Assembly: GCF_026240945.1 (NCBI RefSeq)
Contig: NZ_JAPFPY010000016.1
Coordinates: 39,742 to 103,741, forward strand
Origin: Mycolicibacterium sp. J2
Lineage (GTDB): Bacteria; Actinomycetota; Actinomycetes; Mycobacteriales; Mycobacteriaceae
Length of the DNA stretch: 64,000 bases
Reading direction: 5' to 3'
Each line of letters opens with the position of its first letter. Position 1 is the first letter of the stretch. Position numbers and translations under genes: made by a program. This document shows, in pieces, positions 34,849 to 43,521 of this stretch. The notes below the pieces were generated by a model. The model did no database searches and was not told the origin of the DNA. It saw only the letters and a list, made by a program, of their open reading frames with translations.

Positions 34849-36405
34849 ATGACCACCCCGACGGCGATCCCGGCGCACGACGGCCCGGCCGGCGTACTGC
34901 GCCGGCAGTTGGCTCGACTGGGGGTGTTCTCGACCTCGCCCGAGGCCGGCCCGGCCCGGATGGGTTTTCTGGGCGCCGTGATGATCACCGCCGGCGGTCT
35001 CGGAGCCGGCAGCACCCGCCTGCACGATCCGCTGCTGGAATCGCTGCATCTGTCCTGGCTGCGGTTCGGGCACGGCCTGGTGCTGTCGTCGGTGCTGCTG
35101 TGGGGCGGCGTCGCGCTGATGCTCATCGCCTGGCTGGGCCTGGGCCGGCGGGTGATCAACCGGGCGGGCGGTGTGTCGGAGTACACCATGCTGGCCACCA
35201 CGGCGTTCTGGCTGACGCCGCTGCTGCTGAGCGTGCCGGTGTTCAGCCGCGACACGTATTCGTACCTGGCCCAGGGCGCCCTGCTGCGCGACGGCTTCGA
35301 CCCCTACGTCGTCGGCCCCGTCGACAACCCGAACTCGTTGCTGGACAACGTCTCCCCCATCTGGACCACCACCACGGCGCCGTACGGGCCGGCCTTCATC
35401 CTGGTGGCCAAATTCGTCACGCTGATCGTCGGCAACCATGTGGTCGAGGGCACCATGCTGCTGCGGTTGTGCATGCTGCCGGGCCTGGCCCTGCTGATCT
35501 GGGCCGCTCCCCGGGTGGCACGCCATGTCGGCGCCAACGGTGCAGTGGCGCTGTGGATCTGCGTGCTCAACCCGCTGGTGATCATCCACCTGATGGGTGG
35601 TGTGCACAACGAGATGCTGATGGTCGGACTGATGATGGCCGCCATCGCCCTGACCTTCGGCGGCCGCCCGGTGTGGGGGGTGAGCCTGATCGCCATCGCC
35701 GTGGCGGTGAAGGCCACCGCCGGCATCGCGTTGCCGTTCATGGTGTGGGTGTGGACCCGGCAGTTGCGCGAGCGGCACCAGCACGGCCCGGTGAAGGCGT
35801 TCGGCATGGCGACGGCCGCCTCGGCGGCGATCTTCGTGGCCGTATTCGCGGTGCTGTCCTGGCTGGCCGGGGTCGGGTTGGGCTGGCTGACGGCGCTGGC
35901 CGGCTCGGTGAAGATCATCAACTGGCTGACCGTCCCGACGGCAGTCGCCAACGTCATCAACACCGTTGGCGGACTGTTCGTCACGGTGAACTTCTACGCC
36001 GTGCTCGACATCACCCGGATCATCGGCGTCGCCGTGATCGCCATCAGCCTGCCGCTGCTGTGGTGGCGGTTCCGGCACGACGACCGGGAGGCGCTCACCG
36101 GTATCGCCCTGGCGATGCTCGTCGTGGTGCTGTTCGTGCCCGCGGCGCTGCCCTGGTACTACACCTGGCCGCTGGCGATACTGTCGGCACTCGCCCAGTC
36201 GCGGGCCGCGATCGCGCTGATCGCCGGCTTCTCGACGTGGATCATGGTGATCTTCAAACCCGACGGCTCACACGGCATGTACTCGTGGATCCACGTCGGC
36301 CTGGCCACCGCGTGCGCGGTCGGCGCCTGGTACCTGCTGGCGAAGGCGCCCGCGACACCCGACGGCCGAGCCGTCAGTAAGCCATCGCCTGAGCCCGCCG
36401 GATGA
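34849..36405 (+). CDS. mptA: Alpha-1,6-mannosyltransferase MptA
   Basis: 518 residues from an ATG at 34849, within a TAGGAG-containing junction to the previous gene. A polytopic GT-C enzyme with ~13 helices; the first extracytoplasmic loop has VPVFSRDTYSYLAQGALLRD, with the Asp region typical of polyprenyl-phosphomannose-dependent GTs. MptA extends the mannan core of lipomannan/LAM. Its 3' end overlaps the convergent DNA-binding protein gene by 32 bp. Confidence 0.93.
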   Translation: MTTPTAIPAHDGPAGVLRRQLARLGVFSTSPEAGPARMGFLGAVMITAGGLGAGSTRLHDPLLESLHLSWLRFGHGLVLSSVLLWGGVALMLIAWLGLGRRVINRAGGVSEYTMLATTAFWLTPLLLSVPVFSRDTYSYLAQGALLRDGFDPYVVGPVDNPNSLLDNVSPIWTTTTAPYGPAFILVAKFVTLIVGNHVVEGTMLLRLCMLPGLALLIWAAPRVARHVGANGAVALWICVLNPLVIIHLMGGVHNEMLMVGLMMAAIALTFGGRPVWGVSLIAIAVAVKATAGIALPFMVWVWTRQLRERHQHGPVKAFGMATAASAAIFVAVFAVLSWLAGVGLGWLTALAGSVKIINWLTVPTAVANVINTVGGLFVTVNFYAVLDITRIIGVAVIAISLPLLWWRFRHDDREALTGIALAMLVVVLFVPAALPWYYTWPLAILSALAQSRAAIALIAGFSTWIMVIFKPDGSHGMYSWIHVGLATACAVGAWYLLAKAPATPDGRAVSKPSPEPAG

Positions 36406-36778
36406 CCTCACGCGCCTGATGTGAGTGCAGCGCGTCGACCGGCCGGGCGTTGGTCTGCCGCTCGGTGCTGCCGTCGCGGCTGATGGTCAGCGACGGATCC
36501 GGGGCGAACAACCACCGGATGATCTCGGTCTCGTGGTACCCGCCGTCCTGCAGCACCACCAGCAATCCGGGCAGCGGTTTGACGACGTGCCCGGTCTCGT
36601 CGAAGAAGATCTTGGGCACCACCACCGCCCCGTTACGCCGGACACCCACCAGATGACCGTCGCGCAGCTGTTGCTGCACCTTGGTCACCGGGATGCGGAG
36701 AAGGGCCGACACCTCGGCCAGGTCATAAACGGATTCTTCGGGGTCCAAGACGTCGTCGGCCGCCGGAATGCTGCTCAC
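36374..36778 (-). CDS. wHTH DNA-binding protein, PknL substrate family (Rv2175c-like)
   Basis: 134 residues from a GTG at 36778. YDLAEVSALLRIPVTKVQQQ and LRDGHLVGVRRNGAVVVPKI form a helix-turn-helix followed by a wing. A C-terminal domain (VKPLPGLLVVLQDGGYHETE) follows. Rv2175c is a known DNA-binding substrate of PknL, encoded divergently as here (36 bp between starts). The phosphorylated Thr near the N-terminus of Rv2175c is not evident in SSIPAADDVLDPEESVY, which has Ser only. Confidence 0.88.
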   Translation of the reverse strand: MSSIPAADDVLDPEESVYDLAEVSALLRIPVTKVQQQLRDGHLVGVRRNGAVVVPKIFFDETGHVVKPLPGLLVVLQDGGYHETEIIRWLFAPDPSLTISRDGSTERQTNARPVDALHSHQAREVIRRAQAMAY

Positions 36779-36814
36779 CGCACAGAGTCTAAGGCTGCGG
36801 GCACCTCTCGTACC

Positions 36815-38041
36815 ATGTGTTCGGTGGACACCTACCAGCGCGCGGACCCGCTCGTCGGCACGGTGCTGGACCGCCGCTACCGGGTGGACGCGCCGATTGC
36901 CTCCGGCGGCATGTCCACGGTGTACCGCGGACTCGATATCCGGCTGGACCGGCCGGTCGCGCTGAAGGTGATGGATTCCCGCTACGCCGGGGACCAACAG
37001 TTCCTGACCCGGTTCGAGCGCGAGGCCAAGGCGGTGGCGCGGCTGAAGCACCCAGCCCTGGTCGCCGTGTACGACCAGGGCGGTGGCGGGCTCGGCGAGC
37101 CGGCGCCGTTCCTGGTGATGGAACTCATCGAGGGCGGCACGCTGCGCGAGCTGCTCAACGAACGCGGTCCCATGCCGCCGCACGCGGTGGCCGCCGTGCT
37201 TGCCCCGCTCTGCAGCGGGCTGGCGGTGGCGCACGCCGCGGGCCTGGTGCACCGCGACATCAAGCCGGAGAATGTCCTGATCTCCGACGACGGCGAGGTC
37301 AAGATCGCCGATTTCGGTCTGGTGCGTGCCGTCGCCGAAGCCGGAATCACCTCGACCAGCGTCATTCTGGGCACCGCGGCGTACCTGTCCCCCGAACAGG
37401 TCGGCACCGGGGAAGCCACCCCGCGCAGCGACGTGTACGCCGTCGGCGTGTTGACCTACGAGCTGCTCACCGGGCGTACGCCGTTCACCGGCGACACCGC
37501 GCTGTCGGTGGCCTATCAGCGGATGGACCACGACGTGCCGCTGCCGAGCGCCGGGATCGCCGGGGTACCGCGGCAATTCGACGATCTGGTGGCCCGGGCC
37601 ACCGACCGCGACCCGGCGGCACGGTATGCCGACGCCGGGGAATTGGCCGACGCGCTGGCCGACGCCACCGACGAGCTCGGGCTGCCCCCGTTCCGGGTGC
37701 CCGCACCCCGGCAGTCGGCCCAACACCGGGCGGCCACCCTGTTCCACAGTCGGGTACTCGACAGTCGGGCACGGACCGAGCGGGTGCCCAATCCCACCCG
37801 GGAGTACGGGGCCGACTTCGCCGAGGACCTCGACAGTGCGCTGGCCGAGCCGGAGACCGAGCCCGAATACTCGCCGGTGCCAGAGCAATTCGCCGGAATC
37901 GGCTTCGACGAGTTCGACTGGGCGCGGCAGCGGGCCAGGCGCACCTTGGCATGCTGGGTGCTGGTGCTGCTCATCCTGACCGGGTTGATCGCGACCGGTG
38001 CCTGGACCCTGGGCAACAACCTGCCCGGGTTGTTGCACTGA
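36815..38041 (+). CDS. pknL: Serine/threonine protein kinase PknL
   Basis: 408 residues from an ATG at 36815, or 405 from a GTG at 36824. The kinase domain (~15-280) has IASGGMSTVYRGLD (Gly loop), ALKVMDS (Lys), LVHRDIKPENVLI (HRD), IADFGLVRA (DFG) and GTAAYLSPEQ (activation segment). After a ~100-residue juxtamembrane linker comes one helix (~383-402) and almost no extracellular part (GNNLPGLLH). It phosphorylates the DNA-binding protein encoded next door. TACCAT at 36811-36816 sits 7 nt before the GTG, suggesting a leaderless start there. Confidence 0.95.
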   Translation: MCSVDTYQRADPLVGTVLDRRYRVDAPIASGGMSTVYRGLDIRLDRPVALKVMDSRYAGDQQFLTRFEREAKAVARLKHPALVAVYDQGGGGLGEPAPFLVMELIEGGTLRELLNERGPMPPHAVAAVLAPLCSGLAVAHAAGLVHRDIKPENVLISDDGEVKIADFGLVRAVAEAGITSTSVILGTAAYLSPEQVGTGEATPRSDVYAVGVLTYELLTGRTPFTGDTALSVAYQRMDHDVPLPSAGIAGVPRQFDDLVARATDRDPAARYADAGELADALADATDELGLPPFRVPAPRQSAQHRAATLFHSRVLDSRARTERVPNPTREYGADFAEDLDSALAEPETEPEYSPVPEQFAGIGFDEFDWARQRARRTLACWVLVLLILTGLIATGAWTLGNNLPGLLH

Positions 38042-38050
38042 CCCGGCAGG

Positions 38051-39436
38051 TCAGCCGCGGAGCATTTCGGCGACCAGGAACGCCAATTCCAGCGACTGCT
38101 GGGTGTTCAGCCGCGGATCGCAGGCCGTCTCGTACCGACCGGCCAGATCGTCGTCGGAGATGTCCTGCGCGCCGCCGAGACATTCGGTGACGTTCTCACC
38201 GGTGATCTCCACGTGGATGCCGCCCGGGTGGGTGCCCAGCGCGTGGTGCACCTCGAAGAAGCCCTGCACCTCGTCGACGATGCGGTCGAAGTGCCGGGTC
38301 TTGTACCCGGTGGAGGACTCGTGGGTGTTGCCGTGCATCGGATCGCACTGCCAGATCACCTGGTGCCCGGAGGCCTGCACCTTCTCGATGATCGGCGGCA
38401 GCGCGTCGCGCACCTTCTGGTTGCCCATCCGGCTGACCAGGGTGAGCCGGCCCGCCTCGTTGTGCGGGTCGAGGCGTTCGACGTACTCGACGGCCAGCTC
38501 GGGCGAGGTGGTGGGGCCGATCTTGATTCCGATCGGGTTGGCGATGGTCTCCACGAACGCGATGTGCGCGCCGTCCAGCTGCCGGGTGCGCTCACCGATC
38601 CAGACGTAGTGTGCGGACAGGTCGTACAGCCGCGGCTCGTCGAACTCGGTGGACAACCGCAGCAGGGCCCGCTCGTAGTCGAGCACCAGAGCCTCGTGGC
38701 TGGCGAAGATCTCGGCGGTCTGCAGGTTGCGGTCGTCGACCCCGCACGCGCTCATGAAACGCAGCCCGCGGTCGATCTCGCCGGCCAGCGCCTCATACCG
38801 CGCCCCGGCCGGCGAGTTGGCGACGAACTCGCGGTTCCAGTCGTGCACCTTCTGCAGCGACGCCATCCCCGACGAGGTCAGCGCGCGCACCAGGTTCATC
38901 GCGGCGCTGGCATTCGCATACGCCCGGACCAGCCGGGACGGGTCGTGGTCGCGCACCGCGGCGTCCGGGGCGAAGCCGTTGACCATGTCGCCGCGGTAGG
39001 ACTTCAACCCCAGCGCATCGATATCGGACGAGCGCGGTTTGGCGTACTGACCAGCGATGCGGGCGACCTTGACCACCGGCAGGCTCGCCCCGTAGGTCAG
39101 CACGACCGCCATCTGCAGCAGGGTGCGGATATTGGCCCGGATGTGCGGTTCGGTGTTGTCGACGAACGTCTCGGCGCAGTCGCCGCCCTGCAGCAGGAAG
39201 GCCTCACCGCGGGCGACCGCCGCCAGCTGCTCCTTCAACTTCTCGATCTCGCTCGGGACGGTGATCGGCGGCACGCTCTCCAGCACCGTCCGCATCGCCT
39301 TGGCCTGGCCGGCGTCCCAGCTGGGCTGCTGCAGCGCCGGCTTGGCCAGCGCGGCGTCGAGCCGGTGGCGCAGGTCCTCGGGGAGCGGCGGCAGATCCGG
39401 TAGCTGGTCGATGGGTACGTCGACGGTCCAGTTCAC
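38051..39436 (-). CDS. aroG: Class II DAHP synthase
   Basis: 461 residues, first enzyme of the shikimate pathway (PEP + erythrose 4-phosphate). Type II signatures: LLQGGDCAETFVDN, KVARIAGQYAKPRSSD, VWIGERTRQLDGAHIAF, IWQCDPMHGNTHES and EITGENVTECLGGA. In mycobacteria this enzyme is inhibited by aromatic amino acids and works in complex with chorismate mutase. Converges with pknL, 9 bp between stops. Confidence 0.97.
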   Translation of the reverse strand: MNWTVDVPIDQLPDLPPLPEDLRHRLDAALAKPALQQPSWDAGQAKAMRTVLESVPPITVPSEIEKLKEQLAAVARGEAFLLQGGDCAETFVDNTEPHIRANIRTLLQMAVVLTYGASLPVVKVARIAGQYAKPRSSDIDALGLKSYRGDMVNGFAPDAAVRDHDPSRLVRAYANASAAMNLVRALTSSGMASLQKVHDWNREFVANSPAGARYEALAGEIDRGLRFMSACGVDDRNLQTAEIFASHEALVLDYERALLRLSTEFDEPRLYDLSAHYVWIGERTRQLDGAHIAFVETIANPIGIKIGPTTSPELAVEYVERLDPHNEAGRLTLVSRMGNQKVRDALPPIIEKVQASGHQVIWQCDPMHGNTHESSTGYKTRHFDRIVDEVQGFFEVHHALGTHPGGIHVEITGENVTECLGGAQDISDDDLAGRYETACDPRLNTQQSLELAFLVAEMLRG

Positions 39437-39488
39437 CGCTCTATGGTAACCGCGCCACCGGGCCGATTTGACCGGCCATACCCGCAGC

Positions 39489-39998
39489 TCAGGCCCGTAC
39501 CGCCCAGTCCCCCTCCCGGTCGTCGGCGGCCATCAGCCGGTACCGGCGCAGGTTGTGCCGCGCGTCGACCAGGGCGTCGTGCGAATCGGTGGGTCGCGGT
39601 GGCATCCGCGGGCTGCCGAGGTCCTCCCAGAGCTGGCGCAGCTCCCTGGTGAAGCGCGGCATCGCCGGCGGCAGATCGGTCATCGGGCCCCATAGCTGAC
39701 ACAGCACCACGTGGTCGTAGGCGCCCACCCAGGCCCATAGCTCGATCGGCTCGTCACCGTCGATATCGAAGAAGTCCTCCAGCTCGGCGCGGATCTGCCT
39801 GCGCGAGCGCCACAGCTTCGACGACGGCGACGGCAGCTTGGGCAGCACGTTCTTGCGCACCCAGCTGCCGGCCCGGTCCGGGTCGAATTCGGTTGAGATC
39901 GCGTAATATTCGCGACCGTCCTCGGCCACCACCCCGATCGAGATGAGTTCGATGGTGCGGCCGTTGTCGATGAACTCGGTGTCGTAGAAATAGCGCAT
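39489..39998 (-). CDS. 3'-5' exoribonuclease RNase AS (Rv2179c-like)
   Basis: 169 residues. MRYFYDTEFIDNGRTIELIS gives catalytic D6/E8; AWVGAYDHVVLCQLWG provides the second Asp and TDSHDALVDARHNLRRYR the His/Asp pair of the DEDDh fold. Homologues trim poly(A)-type 3' ends of RNA in mycobacteria. Its ATG directly abuts the stop of the upstream membrane-protein gene, so they are one operon. Confidence 0.9.
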   Translation of the reverse strand: MRYFYDTEFIDNGRTIELISIGVVAEDGREYYAISTEFDPDRAGSWVRKNVLPKLPSPSSKLWRSRRQIRAELEDFFDIDGDEPIELWAWVGAYDHVVLCQLWGPMTDLPPAMPRFTRELRQLWEDLGSPRMPPRPTDSHDALVDARHNLRRYRLMAADDREGDWAVRA

Positions 39999-40883
39999 TC
40001 AGTGGCCCCCCTTGCTTGCCAGCGGCGCGGCGGGCGCCGGCGCGGCATGGATCTCGCGATCCAGTTCCTCGTTGACCAACACGTCGTCCGGGAAATGCGG
40101 CTCACCGGCAACCACGTGCTGCACCCACAGCTTGGCCTGGACCACCGGCCGGCGCAGCCGCCGCTCGCGCTCCAGGGCCTTGTGCATCTTGCGGGGCCGG
40201 CTGGTGTAGCGCCAGCGCGCCCATGGCGCGTGCGGGCGGGACAACCGGATCGCGCCGAGGAACAGCAGCGGCGTGATGAACATGCCGACCAGACCGGTCC
40301 ACACCTTGCCCTTGAGCAGCACCACCACGGCCAGCGCCAGCGTCAGCACCGCCATCGCGATCACGGCAGTCCGCGCCTCCCAGGTGTCGTCGGCCCGCCA
40401 GATCCCGATATCGAAGAAGGACAGCGGGTTGAACCCCAGCACCAGCAGTCCGGCCACCGCGATCGCGACGAACACCGCGTCCACCGAGGTGCGGCCGTCC
40501 TCGGCCCAGTACACGTCCTGCAGGTGCAGGATCAGCGCGAACTCGTCGAGCACCAGCGCCGCACCGATCCCGAAGAACACCGCGGCCACCGTGAATTCCG
40601 GCACACCTCCGTTTACCGCGAGGGTCACCATGGACACTCCGGAAACCATCACCAGGATCACGCCGATGACCGCGTGGTGCAGGTGAACACCGCCGCCGAC
40701 CGAGAGATTGCGCGGTTGCCACCACTTGCGCGGCGCGTCGCCTGCCGGGTGGCTGCGGATGTACCGGACGATGAGGCGGGTCAGGAAGAACGTGAGGATG
40801 AATGCGATCAGGCAGCACAACAGCGGCAGGCGATCGCCGGTGACGAAGTCGAGCTGGACGCGCGGGTGCACGGTCGAGAACAT
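39999..40883 (-). CDS. Multispanning membrane protein (Rv2180c-like)
   Basis: 294 residues, about 7 predicted helices (~20-38, 67-85, 92-108, 135-150, 175-190, 195-212). A conserved-looking GGGVHLHHAVIGVILVM and FGIGAALVLDEFALILHLQD carry His/Asp/Glu within membrane segments, as in metal-dependent or proton-coupled membrane enzymes, but no activity is known. The C-terminal ~85 residues are basic and cytoplasmic. Upstream partner of the RNase AS gene. Confidence 0.82.
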   Translation of the reverse strand: MFSTVHPRVQLDFVTGDRLPLLCCLIAFILTFFLTRLIVRYIRSHPAGDAPRKWWQPRNLSVGGGVHLHHAVIGVILVMVSGVSMVTLAVNGGVPEFTVAAVFFGIGAALVLDEFALILHLQDVYWAEDGRTSVDAVFVAIAVAGLLVLGFNPLSFFDIGIWRADDTWEARTAVIAMAVLTLALAVVVLLKGKVWTGLVGMFITPLLFLGAIRLSRPHAPWARWRYTSRPRKMHKALERERRLRRPVVQAKLWVQHVVAGEPHFPDDVLVNEELDREIHAAPAPAAPLASKGGH

Positions 40884-40966
40884 ACGCCGACCAGCAACCG
40901 GAACGTGTCACCAGGCGTCCTGCGCCGGCCGGCGCGCCGGACCACACGGATAGGCTGGTCGACGAA

Positions 40967-42241
40967 ATGAGCACTCAGGCGGGTTTACGGGCGACCGTGG
41001 CATGGCGGTTGTTCCAGCTGCTGACTCTGGCGGGCCTGGCCTGGGCGGGCTGGCGGCTGCTCGGCCACCCCCCGTACCGAATCGATATCGACGTCTACCG
41101 GATGGGCGGCCGGGCCTGGTTGGACGGCACCCCGCTGTATGCCGACAGCACCAAGTTCCAGACCCAGGCCGGCCTCGACCTGCCGTTCACCTACCCGCCG
41201 CTGGCGGCGATCGCCTTCGCCCCGTTTGCCTGGCTCACCCTGCCCGCCGCCAGCGCGGCGATCACCGTGACAACGCTGGTGCTGCTGATCGTGTCGGTGA
41301 CGATCGTGTTGACGCGGCTGCGGGTCGCGGCCACCTGGCAGCAGCGCGCCTGGCTGGCTGCGGCCCTGGTCGCCCCGGCCGTCGTCTTCCTGGAGCCGAT
41401 CCGGTCCAACTTCGCTTTCGGCCAGATCAACGTGGTGTTGATGACGCTGGTGATCGCCGACTGCGTGCCCAGGCGCACGCCGTGGCCGCGCGGTCTGCTG
41501 CTCGGCCTGGCGATCGCCGTCAAGCTGACCCCCGCGGTATTCCTGCTGTACTTCCTGCTGCGCCGCGACGTGCGTGCGGTGGCGGTGACGGCGATATCAG
41601 CGGTCACCGCGACGCTGGTGGGCTTCGCGCTGGCGTGGCGGGATTCGTGCGAGTACTGGACCGAGACGCTGCGCGACACCAACCGCATCGGTACGGCGAC
41701 GCTCAACACCAACCAGAACATCTCGGGCACCCTGGCTCGGCTTGGCCTCGGCGAGGAGCAGCGTTTCCTGCCTTGGGCGGTGGCCTGCTGCCTGGTGCTC
41801 GCGTTGACCGGCTGGGCGGTGCACCGGCTGCTGCAGCGCGGCGGCGACCCGGCCGACGGCGGCGAGCCGGTGCTCGCACTGATCTGCGTGGCGATGTTCG
41901 GGCTGGCGGTATCGCCGGTGTCGTGGTCGCACCACTGGGTGTGGATGATGCCTGCGGTGATCGTCACCGCCGTGGTCGGGTTTCGCCGACGCCGACTGGC
42001 GCTGGTGCTGGTGAGCGCGGCCGGGCTGGCGCTGATGGTGTGGACGCCGATCACGTTGCTGCCCGAACACCACGAGACCGCGGCCTCGCTGTGGCGCAAG
42101 CTGGCCGGCGGTTCCTATCTGTGGTGGGCGCTGATCGTCATCGCGGTGGCCGGCGCCGGCGCACCGGCGCGCGGCGCGGTCGGCGGTGATGCGCGCAAGG
42201 CCCCCACGTCTGTCGATACGACCGCGGCGGCGGCGAGCTAA
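40967..42241 (+). CDS. GT-C alpha-1,2-mannosyltransferase (MptC/Rv2181-like)
   Basis: 424 residues, ~10 helices, GT87/DUF2029 family. The first loop has YRIDIDVYRMGGRAWLDGTP, with the Asp pair used by polyprenyl-phosphomannose GTs, and IRSNFAFGQINVVLMTLVIA is family-typical. Rv2181 adds single alpha-1,2 mannose branches to lipomannan and LAM. Divergent from the Rv2180c-like gene (83 bp). Shares an interlocked stop (CTAA) with plsC. Confidence 0.88.
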   Translation: MSTQAGLRATVAWRLFQLLTLAGLAWAGWRLLGHPPYRIDIDVYRMGGRAWLDGTPLYADSTKFQTQAGLDLPFTYPPLAAIAFAPFAWLTLPAASAAITVTTLVLLIVSVTIVLTRLRVAATWQQRAWLAAALVAPAVVFLEPIRSNFAFGQINVVLMTLVIADCVPRRTPWPRGLLLGLAIAVKLTPAVFLLYFLLRRDVRAVAVTAISAVTATLVGFALAWRDSCEYWTETLRDTNRIGTATLNTNQNISGTLARLGLGEEQRFLPWAVACCLVLALTGWAVHRLLQRGGDPADGGEPVLALICVAMFGLAVSPVSWSHHWVWMMPAVIVTAVVGFRRRRLALVLVSAAGLALMVWTPITLLPEHHETAASLWRKLAGGSYLWWALIVIAVAGAGAPARGAVGGDARKAPTSVDTTAAAAS

Positions 42242-42939
42242 CCGGCCTTGGCCACCGGAGCGGGGGTCTTGCCCTCTTTGACGTCGGCCGCGTACAGGTC
42301 GACGTACTCCTGACCGGACAACCGCATCAGTTCGTACATCACCTCGTCGATCACGGCACGCTCGATGAACCGGTTACCGGCCAGCCCTTCGAACCGGCTG
42401 AAGTCCATGGGCTTGCCGAAGCGCACCTGCACCCGGCCGAAATGCCACATCTTGTCGCCCGGTGGGTTCACCACGTCGGTTCCGATCATCGCGACGGGAA
42501 TCACGGGGATACCGCTTTCCAGCGCGATCCGGGCCAGACCGGTCTTGCCCTTGTAGAGCCGTCCGTCGGGTGAACGGGTGCCTTCGGGGTACATCCCGAG
42601 CAACTTGCCCTGGGAGAGGATGCGCTGGGCGGTCTGCAGGGCGGCCTGGGCCGAGTCGGCGTCGGTGCGGTCGATGGGCACCTGGCCGGTGGACGAGTAG
42701 AAGAACTTGGTGAGCTTGCCCTTGATCCCGGTGCCGGTGAAGTACTCGGCCTTGGCCAGGAAGGTGATCCGGCGCCGCACCACCAGCGGCAGGTAGAAGC
42801 TGTCCGCGACGGCCAGGTGATTGCTGGCCAGGATGACCGGACCCGAATCCGGAACGTATTCCAGCCCTTGCACTTTCGGCCTGCCGAGCAAACGCAACAG
42901 GGGGCCCATCAAGATGTATTTGTAGAACCAGAAAAACAC
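42238..42939 (-). CDS. 1-acyl-glycerol-3-phosphate acyltransferase (PlsC family)
   Basis: 233 residues from a GTG at 42939 with GGGAGG 4 nt upstream; a start at 42981 is less likely. The catalytic HX4D is H41-D46 in ASNHLAVADSF; EGTRS lies at 119-123 and VIPVAMIGTDVVNP follows. It acylates lysophosphatidate or a related acceptor at the membrane. Equivalent to Rv2182c. Confidence 0.92.
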   Translation of the reverse strand: MFFWFYKYILMGPLLRLLGRPKVQGLEYVPDSGPVILASNHLAVADSFYLPLVVRRRITFLAKAEYFTGTGIKGKLTKFFYSSTGQVPIDRTDADSAQAALQTAQRILSQGKLLGMYPEGTRSPDGRLYKGKTGLARIALESGIPVIPVAMIGTDVVNPPGDKMWHFGRVQVRFGKPMDFSRFEGLAGNRFIERAVIDEVMYELMRLSGQEYVDLYAADVKEGKTPAPVAKAG

Positions 42940-43021
42940 GTTGCCTCCCGCGCCGCACGCCTTGACAGCGTTCCGCGACAACTTTACCCACGCATTGTTA
43001 CGACGACCACATGGGCAGGTG

Positions 43022-43101
43022 GCGGGGGAGCCAGCCCGGGGGCGAGCGCAGCGACGGGGGAACCAACCCCGGGGCGAGCGCAGCGACGGGGGAACCAGCC
43101 C
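43022..43101. repeat. 32-bp tandem repeat, ~2.5 copies
   Basis: Copies at 43039-43070 and 43071-43101 with core GGGCGAGCGCAGCGACGGGG followed by GAACCA, plus a degenerate partial copy at 43022-43038. It fills the spacer between the plsC start and the downstream end of the Rv2183c-like gene. Its core looks like a motif I have seen repeated between mycobacterial genes; that is memory, not a search. Confidence 0.85.
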
Positions 43102-43107
43102 AGCCGA

Positions 43108-43521
43108 TCAGTCCTCGACGTCGACCCGGATGGATTCGTAGCGGCCGGGGGCCTTGGGTGGCCGCTCACCGTCGGCGGGGGGTGGCGGCGTGGAATCCGG
43201 CGACGACGGTCCGGCAGAGTCGGGGTCGCCGACGATGGCGCGCACGATGGCCAGCAGCGCGATGCTGTGCTCGGCGATGACCGACAGCAGCGGATGCTGT
43301 TCACCGGCGACCAGGGCGGCCAGCGCGCACACCGGGCACCAGACCTGCTGGCATCTGCCCTCACCGGCGCCTGCGGATGCGGCCCGGGCGGCGGCCAACC
43401 GTACCGCAGGATCGAGCCGGTCGAGGATGGCCTGCGCCAACTGCCGCAGTTCGGGGCTCACGTCCGCGTGCCGCCGCCGGGCGGCGTCGGGATCTGGGCC
43501 TTCCCCTGTCACTCCGGCCAT
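43108..43521 (-). CDS. Small conserved protein with CxxC-type motif (Rv2183c-like)
   Basis: 137 residues from an ATG at 43521 that overlaps the ArsA-like gene by 13 bp. LRQLAQAILDRLDPAVRLAA is followed by GRCQQVWCPVCALAALVAGE (Cys residues at about 57, 62 and 65), suggesting metal binding or a redox role. The last ~40 residues are Pro-rich and disordered. Function unknown; the coupling suggests it works with the ATPase. Confidence 0.75.
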   Translation of the reverse strand: MAGVTGEGPDPDAARRRHADVSPELRQLAQAILDRLDPAVRLAAARAASAGAGEGRCQQVWCPVCALAALVAGEQHPLLSVIAEHSIALLAIVRAIVGDPDSAGPSSPDSTPPPPADGERPPKAPGRYESIRVDVED

